From UBA2040 sp002384725 (GTDB lineage Bacteria; Bacteroidota; Bacteroidia; Flavobacteriales_D; Crocinitomicaceae), in NCBI GenBank assembly GCA_963926475.1, contig CAWUXE010000020.1:14294-78293 (forward strand): a stretch of 64,000 nt of DNA. Direction: 5' to 3'. Positions 1 through 8,420 of the stretch are shown here, in pieces. A program made the translations under genes and the position numbers. The notes under the pieces are model-generated. The model was not told the origin of the DNA and did not search any database. It saw nothing but the letters and a program-made list of their open reading frames with translations. Within the stretch, counting starts at the first letter, position 1. Every line of letters begins with the position of its first letter.

Positions 1-880
1 CGATGGTTTCTAAGTCGTGCTTTTTTCCTAACTCATAATCGCTCGTATCATGAGCTGGAGTAACTTTCAAACAACCCGTTCCAAATGCAGGATCAACATA
101 TTCATCCAAAATAATCGGGATACTTCGGTTCACGATTGGAACAATTGCTGTTTTACCATGCAAATGTTTGAATCTGGAATCTTCTGGGTGAATACAAATT
201 GCACTATCACCCAAAATAGTTTCGGGACGAGTTGTTGCAATTGTCAACCATTCATCTTCAGTTCCTACTACTTTATAGCGAACATAAAACAATTTCGAAT
301 TAACTTCTTTGTAGTTTACCTCTTCGTCAGATACGGCAGTCAAAGCTTCAGGATCCCAATTCACCATTCGAACCGAACGATAAATCTTTCCTTTTTTGTG
401 TAAATCCATGAAAACGTTGATTACACTTTCCGAGTAGAGTTTATCCATCGTGAAATGTGTACGCTCCCAATCACAAGACGCACCCAATTTTTTCAATTGT
501 TCCAAGATGATTCCACCGTGCTTGTCCTTCCATTCAAAAGCATGTGACAAGAATTCTTCTCTCGATAAATCGGACTTTTTAATTCCCTCTTTGCGCAGTT
601 TTTGAACTACTTTTGCTTCGGTAGCAATGGAGGCGTGATCCGTTCCAGGAACCCAACAAGCGTTCTTTCCTAACATACGCGCACGACGAACCAATACATC
701 TTGAATCGTATTGTTTAACATGTGTCCCATGTGTAAAACGCCCGTTACATTTGGCGGAGGAATGACGACGGTATAAGCTTCTCTTTCATCCGGTTCTGAA
801 TGAAAATAGCCCTTCTGCATCCAATGTGCATACCATTTTTCCTCTGCCTTAAGCGGCTCGTACGTTTTAGGAATCTCCAT
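1..880 (-). CDS. valS: valyl-tRNA synthetase, N-terminal part (cut by window edge)
   Basis: Class I aminoacyl-tRNA synthetase that charges tRNA-Val in the cytoplasm. The reading frame starts at the ATG whose complement ends at 880 (MEIPKTYEPL) and stays open for 293 codons to base 1, so the C-terminal two thirds lie outside the window. The frame contains the class I HIGH-type motif as PNVTGVLHMGHML, followed by CWVPGTDHASIATE, which are characteristic of ValS, and a CP1 editing-domain segment with TTRPETILGD. A TAnnTTTG promoter box lies about 20 bp upstream. I am very sure of the family; only the truncation limits the annotation. Confidence 0.96.
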   Translation of the reverse strand, partial: MEIPKTYEPLKAEEKWYAHWMQKGYFHSEPDEREAYTVVIPPPNVTGVLHMGHMLNNTIQDVLVRRARMLGKNACWVPGTDHASIATEAKVVQKLRKEGIKKSDLSREEFLSHAFEWKDKHGGIILEQLKKLGASCDWERTHFTMDKLYSESVINVFMDLHKKGKIYRSVRMVNWDPEALTAVSDEEVNYKEVNSKLFYVRYKVVGTEDEWLTIATTRPETILGDSAICIHPEDSRFKHLHGKTAIVPIVNRSIPIILDEYVDPAFGTGCLKVTPAHDTSDYELGKKHDLETI

Positions 881-901
881 GTTTTGCTTAAAATTAAGCG
901 A

Positions 902-909
902 CAAAGGTA
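902..909 (-). promoter_or_regulatory. Promoter -7 box for valS
   Basis: TACCTTTG on the minus strand matches the Bacteroidetes -7 consensus TAnnTTTG and lies 21 bp before the valS ATG. Motif match only. Confidence 0.5.
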
Positions 910-929
910 GTGAAAATGGAGGTGATTTT

Positions 930-966
930 TAGCCACGAATTACACTAATTTTCACGAATACGTGGT
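930..966. repeat. CACGAAT-type intergenic repeat with terminal inverted ends
   Basis: The segment begins GCCACG and ends CGTGG, so CCACG (933-937) can pair with CGTGG (961-965). Inside are near-repeated 9-11 bp units: CACGAATTA, CACTAATTTT, CACGAATA. Similar short 'cacgaatt' strings recur between genes in many bacterial genomes; that is recollection, not a search. Function unknown. Confidence 0.45.
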
Positions 967-1046
967 GATCTTTTGTTGTGTCAAATAGATGTTCAACTCT
1001 TTCCACTCTGGAATTCTTCTTAAATTTAGCATTCAAATATTCCATC

Positions 1047-2675
1047 ATGTATAAATACTTACTTATTCCTTTCTCTATAATAATACTATCAGGCTGTATG
1101 AAAGGCCAAAAGGCTGATTTAGTCATTCACAATGCGATTATTCATATCATGGATGAGAATGAAACTCAATATGAAGCGATTGCAATTAAGGATGGTAAAA
1201 TATTGGAAGTTGGTCCTGAACGGCAAATATTAAACAAATATTCGTCAGACGAAACGATAGATGCTGAAGGGAAAGAAATGTATCCAGGTTTTACAGATGC
1301 GCATGGACATTTGATGCCCTATGCAGATATGAAATTGGGCGCCAATTTGTTTGGTTGTCGAACACTCGAAGAACTATTAGTAAGAACAGAGAAATATGCA
1401 GACAAATCGAATCGAAAATTTATAGTTGGACATGGTTGGGACCAATCCATGTGGGGTGGTGACATCTTGCCCACCAATGAGAAACTGAATGAATTATTTC
1501 CAAACACACCTGTTTGTCTATATAGAGTTGATGGTCATGCCGTTTTGGTCAACCAAGCTGCTCTAGACAAAGCAAAAATTACAAATAAGTCGATAATTCC
1601 TGGAGGACAAGTCACCGTTGAAAATAGAGTGTGCACTGGCCTACTGCTGGACAATGCAATGGATTCTATGTCGGCAGTAATACCGGCATATCCCGAAAAA
1701 AATAGGATCAATGCTCTAATGGAAATTCAGGAGGAACTTTTTCAATATGGTATAACAAGTGTTCATGATGCCGGAATTGCCAACAAAGACCTTCCCCTTT
1801 TCAAAAAGGTGGCGGAATCGAAGGAACTGAAATTAAATGTGTACGGAATGCTCCGCAATTCAGCCGAAAACAGAACCTTTGTTGAGAAAAATGGTAAAGT
1901 AAATTGGGGGAATTTTTACATCTCGAGCTTCAAAATGTTTGCAGATGGCGCTTTGGGGTCTCGAGGAGCCTTGTTGAAGAAACCGTATTCGGATGCGCAT
2001 AATCATTTGGGAATCCAAACGACAACCCCCGAAGACATGAACAACCTTGCCCATTTTTGCTTGAAGCATGGATACCAATTAAACACACATGCCATCGGCG
2101 ATTCCTCAAATGCTATATTATTAAACTTGTATGAAAAAGCATATGCGGTGAACCAAGATCACCGATGGAGAATTGAGCATGCCCAAGTTGTTGATCCAGC
2201 GGATTTTGAATTGTTTCGAAAATATAACGTATTGCCTTCGGTTCAACCGACACATGCAATAAGCGATATGCGTTGGGTTGAAAATCGTCTGGGTAAAGAC
2301 AGAATGCAAGGTGCTTACGCATATCAATCAATTCTAAAGGAAACCGGAATAATTGCAATAGGTACCGACTTTCCATTTGATCGTTTAAATCCTTTCTTGA
2401 CCATTTTTGCAGCAACACAGCGGAAAAACACAGACAATCAGCCGAGCGGCGGATTTCGACTGGAGGATGGCCTTTCCTTAATGGATTGTATTAGAGGAAT
2501 GACGATATGGGCAGCCATTGCTTCATTTCAAGAGAAGTATTCAGGAACATTAGAAAAAGGGAAAGAAGCGAATTTGATCTTAGTGGAACGCCCTTTAAAT
2601 TCGGGTAGAAGCTTTAGAGAGAATTTCTCTATGCTAACTGTTATCAAGGGCGAAATCGTTTACCGAATAGACTAG
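1047..2675 (+). CDS. amidohydrolase family lipoprotein (YtcJ-like)
   Basis: A 542-residue metal-dependent hydrolase of the amidohydrolase-3 (YtcJ-like) group; the substrate cannot be read from sequence. The start at 1047 gives a lipoprotein signal with lipobox LSGC (Cys17), so the enzyme is probably membrane-anchored in the envelope; an in-frame start at 978 would add 23 residues that hide this signal. The metal-site motif DAHGH is near residue 84, and HAIGD and a late IGTDFP supply further metal and catalytic residues. The C-terminal GTLEKGKEANLILVE strand closes the composite beta domain. It stands alone and is divergent from valS. Alternatives: exoenzyme or cyclic-amide hydrolase. Confidence 0.88.
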   Translation: MYKYLLIPFSIIILSGCMKGQKADLVIHNAIIHIMDENETQYEAIAIKDGKILEVGPERQILNKYSSDETIDAEGKEMYPGFTDAHGHLMPYADMKLGANLFGCRTLEELLVRTEKYADKSNRKFIVGHGWDQSMWGGDILPTNEKLNELFPNTPVCLYRVDGHAVLVNQAALDKAKITNKSIIPGGQVTVENRVCTGLLLDNAMDSMSAVIPAYPEKNRINALMEIQEELFQYGITSVHDAGIANKDLPLFKKVAESKELKLNVYGMLRNSAENRTFVEKNGKVNWGNFYISSFKMFADGALGSRGALLKKPYSDAHNHLGIQTTTPEDMNNLAHFCLKHGYQLNTHAIGDSSNAILLNLYEKAYAVNQDHRWRIEHAQVVDPADFELFRKYNVLPSVQPTHAISDMRWVENRLGKDRMQGAYAYQSILKETGIIAIGTDFPFDRLNPFLTIFAATQRKNTDNQPSGGFRLEDGLSLMDCIRGMTIWAAIASFQEKYSGTLEKGKEANLILVERPLNSGRSFRENFSMLTVIKGEIVYRID

Positions 2676-2692
2676 CATAGCTTTAAACGAAA

Positions 2693-2724
2693 AACACCCA
2701 TCTCGATAATTCGAAACGGGTGTT
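2693..2724. terminator. Bidirectional terminator between two convergent genes
   Basis: AACACCC (2693-2699) pairs with GGGTGTT (2718-2724). An inner TCGA/TCGA pair extends the stem. On the minus strand the stem is followed by TTTTCG, so it serves best for the minus-strand porP operon; it may also stop the amidohydrolase transcript. Confidence 0.65.
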
Positions 2725-2746
2725 CAATATAGTTTTTAAATCTTGA

Positions 2747-3703
2747 CTAAAAAGTCGGACAAGATATCGTTCTAAATTTCTTAGACTTCTTGCGACACTG
2801 CACCAAGTACTGCATTGAAATCTCATGCGATCCTGCTGAAATACCGTTGTTCAACCTAGACACAGTTAAGTCATAGCTATATCCTAGACGAAAAGTCGTT
2901 GTTTGCACGCCCAAAGTCAAAATGAACGCATCTTTATTTCTAAAGTAAGCTCCTGCTGTAAATTGACTGTATTTCACATACGCTCCAATATTCAATTGTT
3001 GAAATCCTTGCTGGTAAGAATACAAAACACTTGGCATGATAGTCGTTACGTTGGAGTATTTTGAACTACCACCTAAAGCAATATTTGCTGAAGCGTGCGC
3101 CGTAAATCGCATTGGTAATTTAGACTCACCAACAATTAATGACTCATTTGGGCGATTCAAGTGATTCGCTGCAAAACCGATGTTGAAGTTCTTATTATAA
3201 ACCACAGCTCCAGCTGAAGCATCGAAAAACCCTTTTGAACCTCCACGAGGCACATCATTTGTAGAATAGATAAAACCTCTTCTAGGGTCAATCATATCAC
3301 CAAACGTCAATTTATCCCAATCCAGAAATTTTTGAGTGTATGCCGCTTTTGCTCCCAAAAGCCCTGTCCATTTTCTTCCCAAACGTAAGTGGTAAGAATA
3401 AACAAGACCCAAAGTTGTAGTATTCAAAGTTTTTGCCTGTACATCATTGGTTAGAATAACGCCAAAACCACCTGAAATATTATCAAAATACTGGTCATAT
3501 GCAGCTGCATAACTAACGTAGTTACCACTTAAAGCAGGCCATTGATTTCTGTAATTTGCAGCAAATCTTGCGCAACCGTTAGTTCCCGCAAAAGCTGGAT
3601 TTAAATAGAGGGGGTTAGCGTAAAACTGGGTGAATTCCAAGTCTTGCGCTGACGCCGTCAACGATGTGCAAACAAACACGGCAGAAAAAAGTAATTTTCT
3701 CAT
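2747..3703 (-). CDS. PorP/SprF family type IX secretion-associated outer-membrane protein
   Basis: A 318-residue protein with a signal peptide (MRKLLFSAVFVCTSLTASAQ) followed by the PorP/SprF hallmark start DLEFTQFYANPLYLNPAFAG and repeated beta-strand signatures. Family members are outer-membrane barrels that work with the T9SS, often with one specific surface adhesin, or help form the periplasmic/outer-membrane complex (PorP). It is the last gene of a sigma / anti-sigma-barrel / PorP operon: only 5 bp separate it from the upstream gene, so it is probably co-transcribed. The C-terminus is Cys- and Lys-rich (VQCRKKSKKF). Which T9SS substrate it serves cannot be seen; no giant adhesin gene is adjacent in this window. 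Confidence 0.9.
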   Translation of the reverse strand: MRKLLFSAVFVCTSLTASAQDLEFTQFYANPLYLNPAFAGTNGCARFAANYRNQWPALSGNYVSYAAAYDQYFDNISGGFGVILTNDVQAKTLNTTTLGLVYSYHLRLGRKWTGLLGAKAAYTQKFLDWDKLTFGDMIDPRRGFIYSTNDVPRGGSKGFFDASAGAVVYNKNFNIGFAANHLNRPNESLIVGESKLPMRFTAHASANIALGGSSKYSNVTTIMPSVLYSYQQGFQQLNIGAYVKYSQFTAGAYFRNKDAFILTLGVQTTTFRLGYSYDLTVSRLNNGISAGSHEISMQYLVQCRKKSKKFRTISCPTF

Positions 3704-3708
3704 TTTTA

Positions 3709-5538
3709 TTATTTTAGCATTGTATGGCCGTAACGACCATTGTTCATCAATATTCTTATTGTCAATTGTTGCGAAAATGAGCGTGTTCCAATTAAATTAG
3801 AAAGCGTCATATCTGCATTATAGGTCAGCATAAAATGGTTGGTCTTAACTCCTATTGATCCAGCATAATCTCCTGCCGAAGAAATACCGCCTCCAATAGT
3901 CATTTTTTTATACCTGAATATTGAGCCGCCCCAAATTTCAGATAAATTTTCCACTTTTTGGCACATTACGTAAGAAGAAAGTGAAAATATTTTTGATTTA
4001 GACACAAAATCTGTACCTAAACTTGCAGTATAATGTATTCCTGAACGCTCATTTGGCTCATTTGAGTTATATACATTATTGAAGTGTCGTCCTATGTTAT
4101 CCATTTGGAAACCAACTGAAAACCACTTCGTATTGCTGGATAAAGCTAGCGCAACATCTTTATACCATAGGTCCTTTATTGGATTCTCAGGAGTAGATGA
4201 ATAAAATATTCTTTCATTTCTTCTTTCCATTTCAATTACTTGACCAGGCACTAAATTTTGCGCATTCAATCTTTTGTCACCCATTTTTAATCGAATAGCA
4301 GGTTCGATTGAGAAATTTTTATTCACTGCAAATTTAGGAGAATACGTCAACGCAAGCTGCCCTACATTGTAGGTTCCTTGTTTGTAATAACCATGGCTCA
4401 TCTGCACTCCTATTCCACCGCGAATACTTCTTACGTAGGTATCATAAGAAAGTTCATTTAACAATTGTTGATTAGAATGACCCGTCCATTGAGCTCTAGA
4501 TGTCAATTGCAGACGTGGTTTTAATAAATTTCCAGCGGTTGCAGCATTCACATTTAATGTCTGTATGTTTGGTGCGTGATAATATATATCTTTTGAATTC
4601 GTCAATGCTATTGGGTTATCCGTCATTCGAATGATTTTTCGAACCGATGATTTTACTTTTGATGAAAATGTCTTGTTGTAATTACTTGAAATCCTTTCAC
4701 CTCTCGCCATCTGTTGAGCTCTTCTGTCATGAGAATCGGAGTTGAATATAGCTTTATCCTCGTTTTCGATCGAATTTGTTTCTAAAAGTTCAGATTTATC
4801 TGAATTTTCAAATGTACTTTGTTCAACGACGGCTATCTCATTTTCACCTGCATCAATTTCCTTATTTTCAGATATAACGTTGTCTTCCAATTCGGGTACG
4901 ATTTCTTCAGAAGGATAATCGTCTTTTTCGTTCTTTGCTATTTCAAATGCTTCTATCCTAGTCGGATTATCAGTTGATATAATTGAACCATCTATCGACT
5001 TATTATTCTCAGAAGTAGAAATTCCGTCTGAAACTGGGTTTACCTTAAATTCTAGTGATTTGGCAACAAGGAATTTGTTTGAAACAGGAACATTTATTGA
5101 AACTATATTTTCTAATTTTGTCGATTTGAGAGGAGAAGCAGTAGATTTTTCATTCTGCCCGAATGAATTTAAGTTGATGTCCGATGACAACGAAGCAATC
5201 TTATATTCTTGTGTTTGTGCAACTGATTCGGCTTGAAGTGTTTTTGAATCCGAAGTATTAACGTACGCTCCAAAGAATGTACCAGTAACAAAAACTGTGG
5301 TAAGCGCCAAAGTTGATACCAACCAAAAAGGAACCGATTTTCTTTTTCTGCCAATTATTCCAGGGAATTCAACAGGAGTCGCATCCGCCTTTGCCAATTG
5401 CCAGGCATCCATGTCCTGTTCAAACTCAGGATTATTGAGCATAAACTTTTCCAATTGAGCAACTTGGGTAGGAGTAAGATTTCCTTCCATGTACTCAAAA
5501 AGCCACTTGTCTATATTTTCAAAAGAGGGATTACTCAT
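3709..5538 (-). CDS. predicted transenvelope anti-sigma factor fused to a PorP/SprF-like barrel
   Basis: A 609-residue protein with four visible parts. Residues 1-60 form a short helical region (IDKWLFEYMEGNLT...NNPEFEQDMDAW) like zinc-less anti-sigma domains. RKRK at 64-67 precedes one transmembrane helix at about 69-92, which gives a cytoplasmic N-terminus. Residues 93-307 are a Ser/Glu/Asn-rich, probably disordered linker. Residues 308-609 resemble PorP/SprF proteins: NVNAATAGNLLKPRLQLTSR lines up with the PLYLNPAFAG opening of the downstream PorP, followed by similar strand patterns. The start overlaps the sigma-factor stop by 4 bp (ATGA). The architecture recalls dual-membrane-spanning anti-sigma factors reported from Bacteroides (Dma). 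The barrel assignment is by eye; the role as sigma inhibitor is inferred from gene order and the N-terminus. Confidence 0.75.
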   Translation of the reverse strand: MSNPSFENIDKWLFEYMEGNLTPTQVAQLEKFMLNNPEFEQDMDAWQLAKADATPVEFPGIIGRKRKSVPFWLVSTLALTTVFVTGTFFGAYVNTSDSKTLQAESVAQTQEYKIASLSSDINLNSFGQNEKSTASPLKSTKLENIVSINVPVSNKFLVAKSLEFKVNPVSDGISTSENNKSIDGSIISTDNPTRIEAFEIAKNEKDDYPSEEIVPELEDNVISENKEIDAGENEIAVVEQSTFENSDKSELLETNSIENEDKAIFNSDSHDRRAQQMARGERISSNYNKTFSSKVKSSVRKIIRMTDNPIALTNSKDIYYHAPNIQTLNVNAATAGNLLKPRLQLTSRAQWTGHSNQQLLNELSYDTYVRSIRGGIGVQMSHGYYKQGTYNVGQLALTYSPKFAVNKNFSIEPAIRLKMGDKRLNAQNLVPGQVIEMERRNERIFYSSTPENPIKDLWYKDVALALSSNTKWFSVGFQMDNIGRHFNNVYNSNEPNERSGIHYTASLGTDFVSKSKIFSLSSYVMCQKVENLSEIWGGSIFRYKKMTIGGGISSAGDYAGSIGVKTNHFMLTYNADMTLSNLIGTRSFSQQLTIRILMNNGRYGHTMLK

Positions 5539-6020
5539 ACTAGCTTACGCGAATCCTTTAACTGTTTTTTAATTTTATTTCGTGCGCGGAACAAATATAC
5601 TTTCACTTGCGAGTCGCTGATTTCGAGGATATCGCCAATTTCTTGGTAAGAATAACCTTCTAAATCTCTCAAAAGAATGATACTCTTCTGAAGCGGAGGT
5701 AAGATACTAATTGCTCTTTCTACCACTTCGTTCGAAACAAATTTAAGGTCTGCACCTTCACCCTTTTCGGGTAATCTGTCTGAATCGTAATCCATTCTCT
5801 TTCTTCGTTTGATAAAATTTAGAATCGCATGATAAGCCGTTGTAAACATCCAACTTTTTGCTTTTCCAAATTCAACCGCACTCCGATTGATCCACAATTT
5901 TTCAAATACATCTTGAACAATATCTTGAGCATTTTCGCTATCTCGCAAGAACTTTATCCCAAACCCATAAAGGGCATTGGCGTGTTCTTTAACAGCGATG
6001 TCGTACTCATTCTTTGTCAA
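5535..6020 (-). CDS. ECF-type RNA polymerase sigma factor
   Basis: A 161-residue sigma-70 family protein of the extracytoplasmic function type. Region 2 is seen as LYGFGIKFLRDSENAQDIVQ and VFEKLW; region 4 as LPPLQKSIILLRDLEGYSYQEIGDILEISDSQVKVYLFRAR, with a helix-turn-helix. The only sensible start is TTG at 6020: an in-frame TAA lies a few codons upstream and no in-frame ATG occurs before region 2, so a weak start codon probably limits its translation. It is translationally coupled (4-bp overlap) to the anti-sigma/barrel fusion. This pairing implies that an outer-membrane or T9SS-linked signal frees the sigma factor. Its target promoters are unknown. Confidence 0.92.
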   Translation of the reverse strand: MTKNEYDIAVKEHANALYGFGIKFLRDSENAQDIVQDVFEKLWINRSAVEFGKAKSWMFTTAYHAILNFIKRRKRMDYDSDRLPEKGEGADLKFVSNEVVERAISILPPLQKSIILLRDLEGYSYQEIGDILEISDSQVKVYLFRARNKIKKQLKDSRKLV

Positions 6021-6197
6021 AATATCTTTACACGTTAACAGTTAAACAATCCCTATAAGCTAAAAGTTACAGGTCGAAATAATTTATTCCAGAAAGCAAG
6101 TTAAGTAAAAATTAACAATCAGTGAAAATTAATTTCACCCAAGGCAATTAAAATTTTCGAAATACTCCTAACTGTTGTGAATGGACGGTATTTTCCT

Positions 6198-6205
6198 TAT
6201 TTTCG
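6198..6205 (+). promoter_or_regulatory. Promoter -7 box for the acyl-CoA ligase
   Basis: TATTTTCG, one mismatch from TAnnTTTG, with TTG at 6175-6177 as a possible -33 element 20 bp upstream. It lies inside the longer reading frame that begins at 6177, which supports translation from the ATG at 6231. Confidence 0.5.
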
Positions 6206-6230
6206 CTATTCTATAAAACACAAAGAAAAT

Positions 6231-7991
6231 ATGACTCCAACAAGACTCTTCGATCTTCCTTATTATCAATTGGCTAATACTCCGCAAGACGGTATGTTCG
6301 TTACAAAAGTAAACGGAACATGGGAAAAAGTTTCAACACGAGAGTTTATTGCTCGTGTAAATGCCTGTTCAAAAGGATTAGTAGGCATGGGAGTAGAGCC
6401 AGGTGAAAATGTTGGACTTGTGTCATCCAATCGTTATGAGTGGAATATAATGGACATTGCCATTCAGCAAATTGGGGCGATTGTAGTTCCACTTTATCCT
6501 AATATTTCTGAAAGTGATTATATCTACATCTTTAATGATGCGAAATTCAAGCATTGTTTTGTTAGCAATGAAGAACTATTTGAAAAAATAAATGGAATTA
6601 AAGATAAAACACCGGACTTTAAAAATCTATACACATTTGATAAAGTAAAAGATGCAGAGCATTGGAGTTCTATTGAAAAGCACGGAACTGATATTGAATC
6701 GAAGGTGATAGAGGATAAAATGGCCGCGATTAAAAATGGTGATTTAGCTACTATTATTTATACATCAGGTACCACTGGAAATCCGAAAGGTGTTATGCTT
6801 TCTCACAACAATATACTTTCTAATGCCCTGGCATGTGAAGAACCTATTCCCGCATCTAGTACTTCAAAAGTTTTATCCTTTTTACCTGTTTGTCATATTT
6901 ATGAGCGAATGTTACATTATTTGTACATCAAATTGGGGTGCTCGATTCATTTTGCTGAATCCATGGAAACGATTGGTGACAATATTAGAGAAGTGCAACC
7001 CGATGTCTTCACAGCAGTTCCACGATTAATCGAAAAAGTATTTGATAAGATCATGGCAAAAGGTGATGAATTGACCGGAATCAAACGAAAATTATTTTTC
7101 TGGGCAGTTGAATTGGCTGAAGAATTTGAAATTGAAGGAAAAAGTGTTGGATATAAAATCAAACATGCTATCGTCAACAAATTAATCTTTTCGAAATGGC
7201 GTGAGGCTTTAGGTGGTAATGTAAATGCAATTGCATCCGGAAGTGCAGCGCTTCAACCAAGATTAGCGAGAATTTTTATGGCAGCTGGAATTCCAATTCT
7301 TGAAGGATATGGTTTAACGGAAACATCGCCAGTTATTTCCGTCAATAGCTTTCAAAGAGGAATCGTTTTTGGCTCAGTTGGTGCTTTGATTGACGATGTA
7401 GAAGTCGTAATTGCCGAAGACGGAGAAATCTTAACGAAAGGTCCGAATTTGATGTTAGGATATTACAATTTACCTAACGTTACAGTTGAAGCAATCGACA
7501 AAGATGGGTGGTTTCACACAGGTGATATTGGAGAATTCATTCAAGGGAAATACTTAAAAATTACCGATCGTAAAAAAGAGATATTTAAAACTTCTGGCGG
7601 AAAATATATCATTCCTCAAGCGATGGAAAATAAATTTAAAGAATCTCGTTTCTTTGAGCAAATCATGGTTATGGGTGAAAGTCAACGATTCCCTTCTGCA
7701 CTGATCGTTCCGAATTATGCCTTCATTCGTGAATGGAATGATGTAAAACAATACAAATTGGACATTGATACGAATGAAAAATTAATCATAGACGAAAAAG
7801 TAATAGCTCGAATTCGAAAAGAAGTCGAACGATACAATGAAGGATTTGGTCAATGGGAAAAAATTAAAGATTTCCGATTGTTACCTGCCGAAATGTCTAT
7901 TGAAGGTGGTGAATTAACGCCTACTTTGAAATTGAAACGCAAAAAGATTTTGGAGAAATATGCTGATTTATTCAATTCTATTTATGCGTAA
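6231..7991 (+). CDS. long-chain fatty acid--CoA ligase (AMP-forming)
   Basis: A 586-residue ANL-superfamily adenylating enzyme that activates long-chain fatty acids to acyl-CoA. The AMP-binding motif IIYTSGTTGNPKGVMLSH, the GYGLTETSP motif, GWFHTGDIGE and the hinge/A8 motif ITDRKKEIFKTSGGKYI are all present; the size and the FLPVCHIYERM segment match FadD15/LACS-type enzymes common in Bacteroidota. I chose ATG 6231 over an in-frame ATG at 6177 because a promoter-like box lies between them and family members start close to this Met. It is transcribed away from the sigma operon, from a shared intergenic region. Confidence 0.93.
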   Translation: MTPTRLFDLPYYQLANTPQDGMFVTKVNGTWEKVSTREFIARVNACSKGLVGMGVEPGENVGLVSSNRYEWNIMDIAIQQIGAIVVPLYPNISESDYIYIFNDAKFKHCFVSNEELFEKINGIKDKTPDFKNLYTFDKVKDAEHWSSIEKHGTDIESKVIEDKMAAIKNGDLATIIYTSGTTGNPKGVMLSHNNILSNALACEEPIPASSTSKVLSFLPVCHIYERMLHYLYIKLGCSIHFAESMETIGDNIREVQPDVFTAVPRLIEKVFDKIMAKGDELTGIKRKLFFWAVELAEEFEIEGKSVGYKIKHAIVNKLIFSKWREALGGNVNAIASGSAALQPRLARIFMAAGIPILEGYGLTETSPVISVNSFQRGIVFGSVGALIDDVEVVIAEDGEILTKGPNLMLGYYNLPNVTVEAIDKDGWFHTGDIGEFIQGKYLKITDRKKEIFKTSGGKYIIPQAMENKFKESRFFEQIMVMGESQRFPSALIVPNYAFIREWNDVKQYKLDIDTNEKLIIDEKVIARIRKEVERYNEGFGQWEKIKDFRLLPAEMSIEGGELTPTLKLKRKKILEKYADLFNSIYA

Positions 7992-8040
7992 GCATAGTGA
8001 TTGATGGTCTTTAAACATTAATGTTCAGACTGAATAGTAC

Positions 8041-8272
8041 TTATTGATAAGCCGGGTAGTCGTTTTTCTTCTTGCGAATTTGCTTCGGATTGCAGAAAAT
8101 TGGAATTTTTAAGTGAGCATAAATATCACCAAAGTACACATTTGTGTTACCAAATAAGTTTAGTGCTAAGTATCTCAAGAATTCTCAATCTTGCTGGATG
8201 GGCTAAAGCCCTACCTATTTTTGTGTCTTCAATATGATACCGTGCACATTGATGTATTATACTTGATGGCAT
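8041..8272 (-). pseudogene. decayed ArsR-type winged-helix regulator
   Basis: Not an intact frame. On the minus strand an ATG at 8272 opens a frame with DTKIGRALAHPARLRILEIL, which closely matches the recognition region of ArsR-family repressors; it stops after about 39 codons (LSTKLIW). The adjacent frame continues as NTNVYFGDIYAHLKIPIF and ends at TAA 8041-8043. In intact relatives the HPARL helix is followed by a (C)xCGDIV segment, which fits GDIYAHL. So this is probably a frameshifted, C-terminally truncated regulator remnant. It sits between the acyl-CoA ligase and recG in a 429-bp gap that otherwise shows nothing. The regulator identity is reasonably clear for the first half only. Confidence 0.6.
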
Positions 8273-8420
8273 GATTGAGTTGGTTTAGTTAATATAATTC
8301 TTCACACTTATATTAAGTTAAGCCAAAATATCTTTACGAACCAAATTTTGAATTAAAAAATCATATATAGATGTTTATCAATGACCTTTTTGATTTTCAA
8401 ACATAAAAAAAATTCTTCCA

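Noticed and set aside
50..403. Plus-strand 117-residue frame at the left edge
   Set aside because: It is antisense to the clear valS frame and has a low-complexity Asn/Cys/Phe composition typical of such shadows.
8200..8211. GGGCTAAAGCCC palindrome as a regulatory hairpin
   Set aside because: It falls inside the coding remnant of the ArsR-type pseudogene (the codons for RALAHP on the minus strand), so chance within coding DNA explains it.
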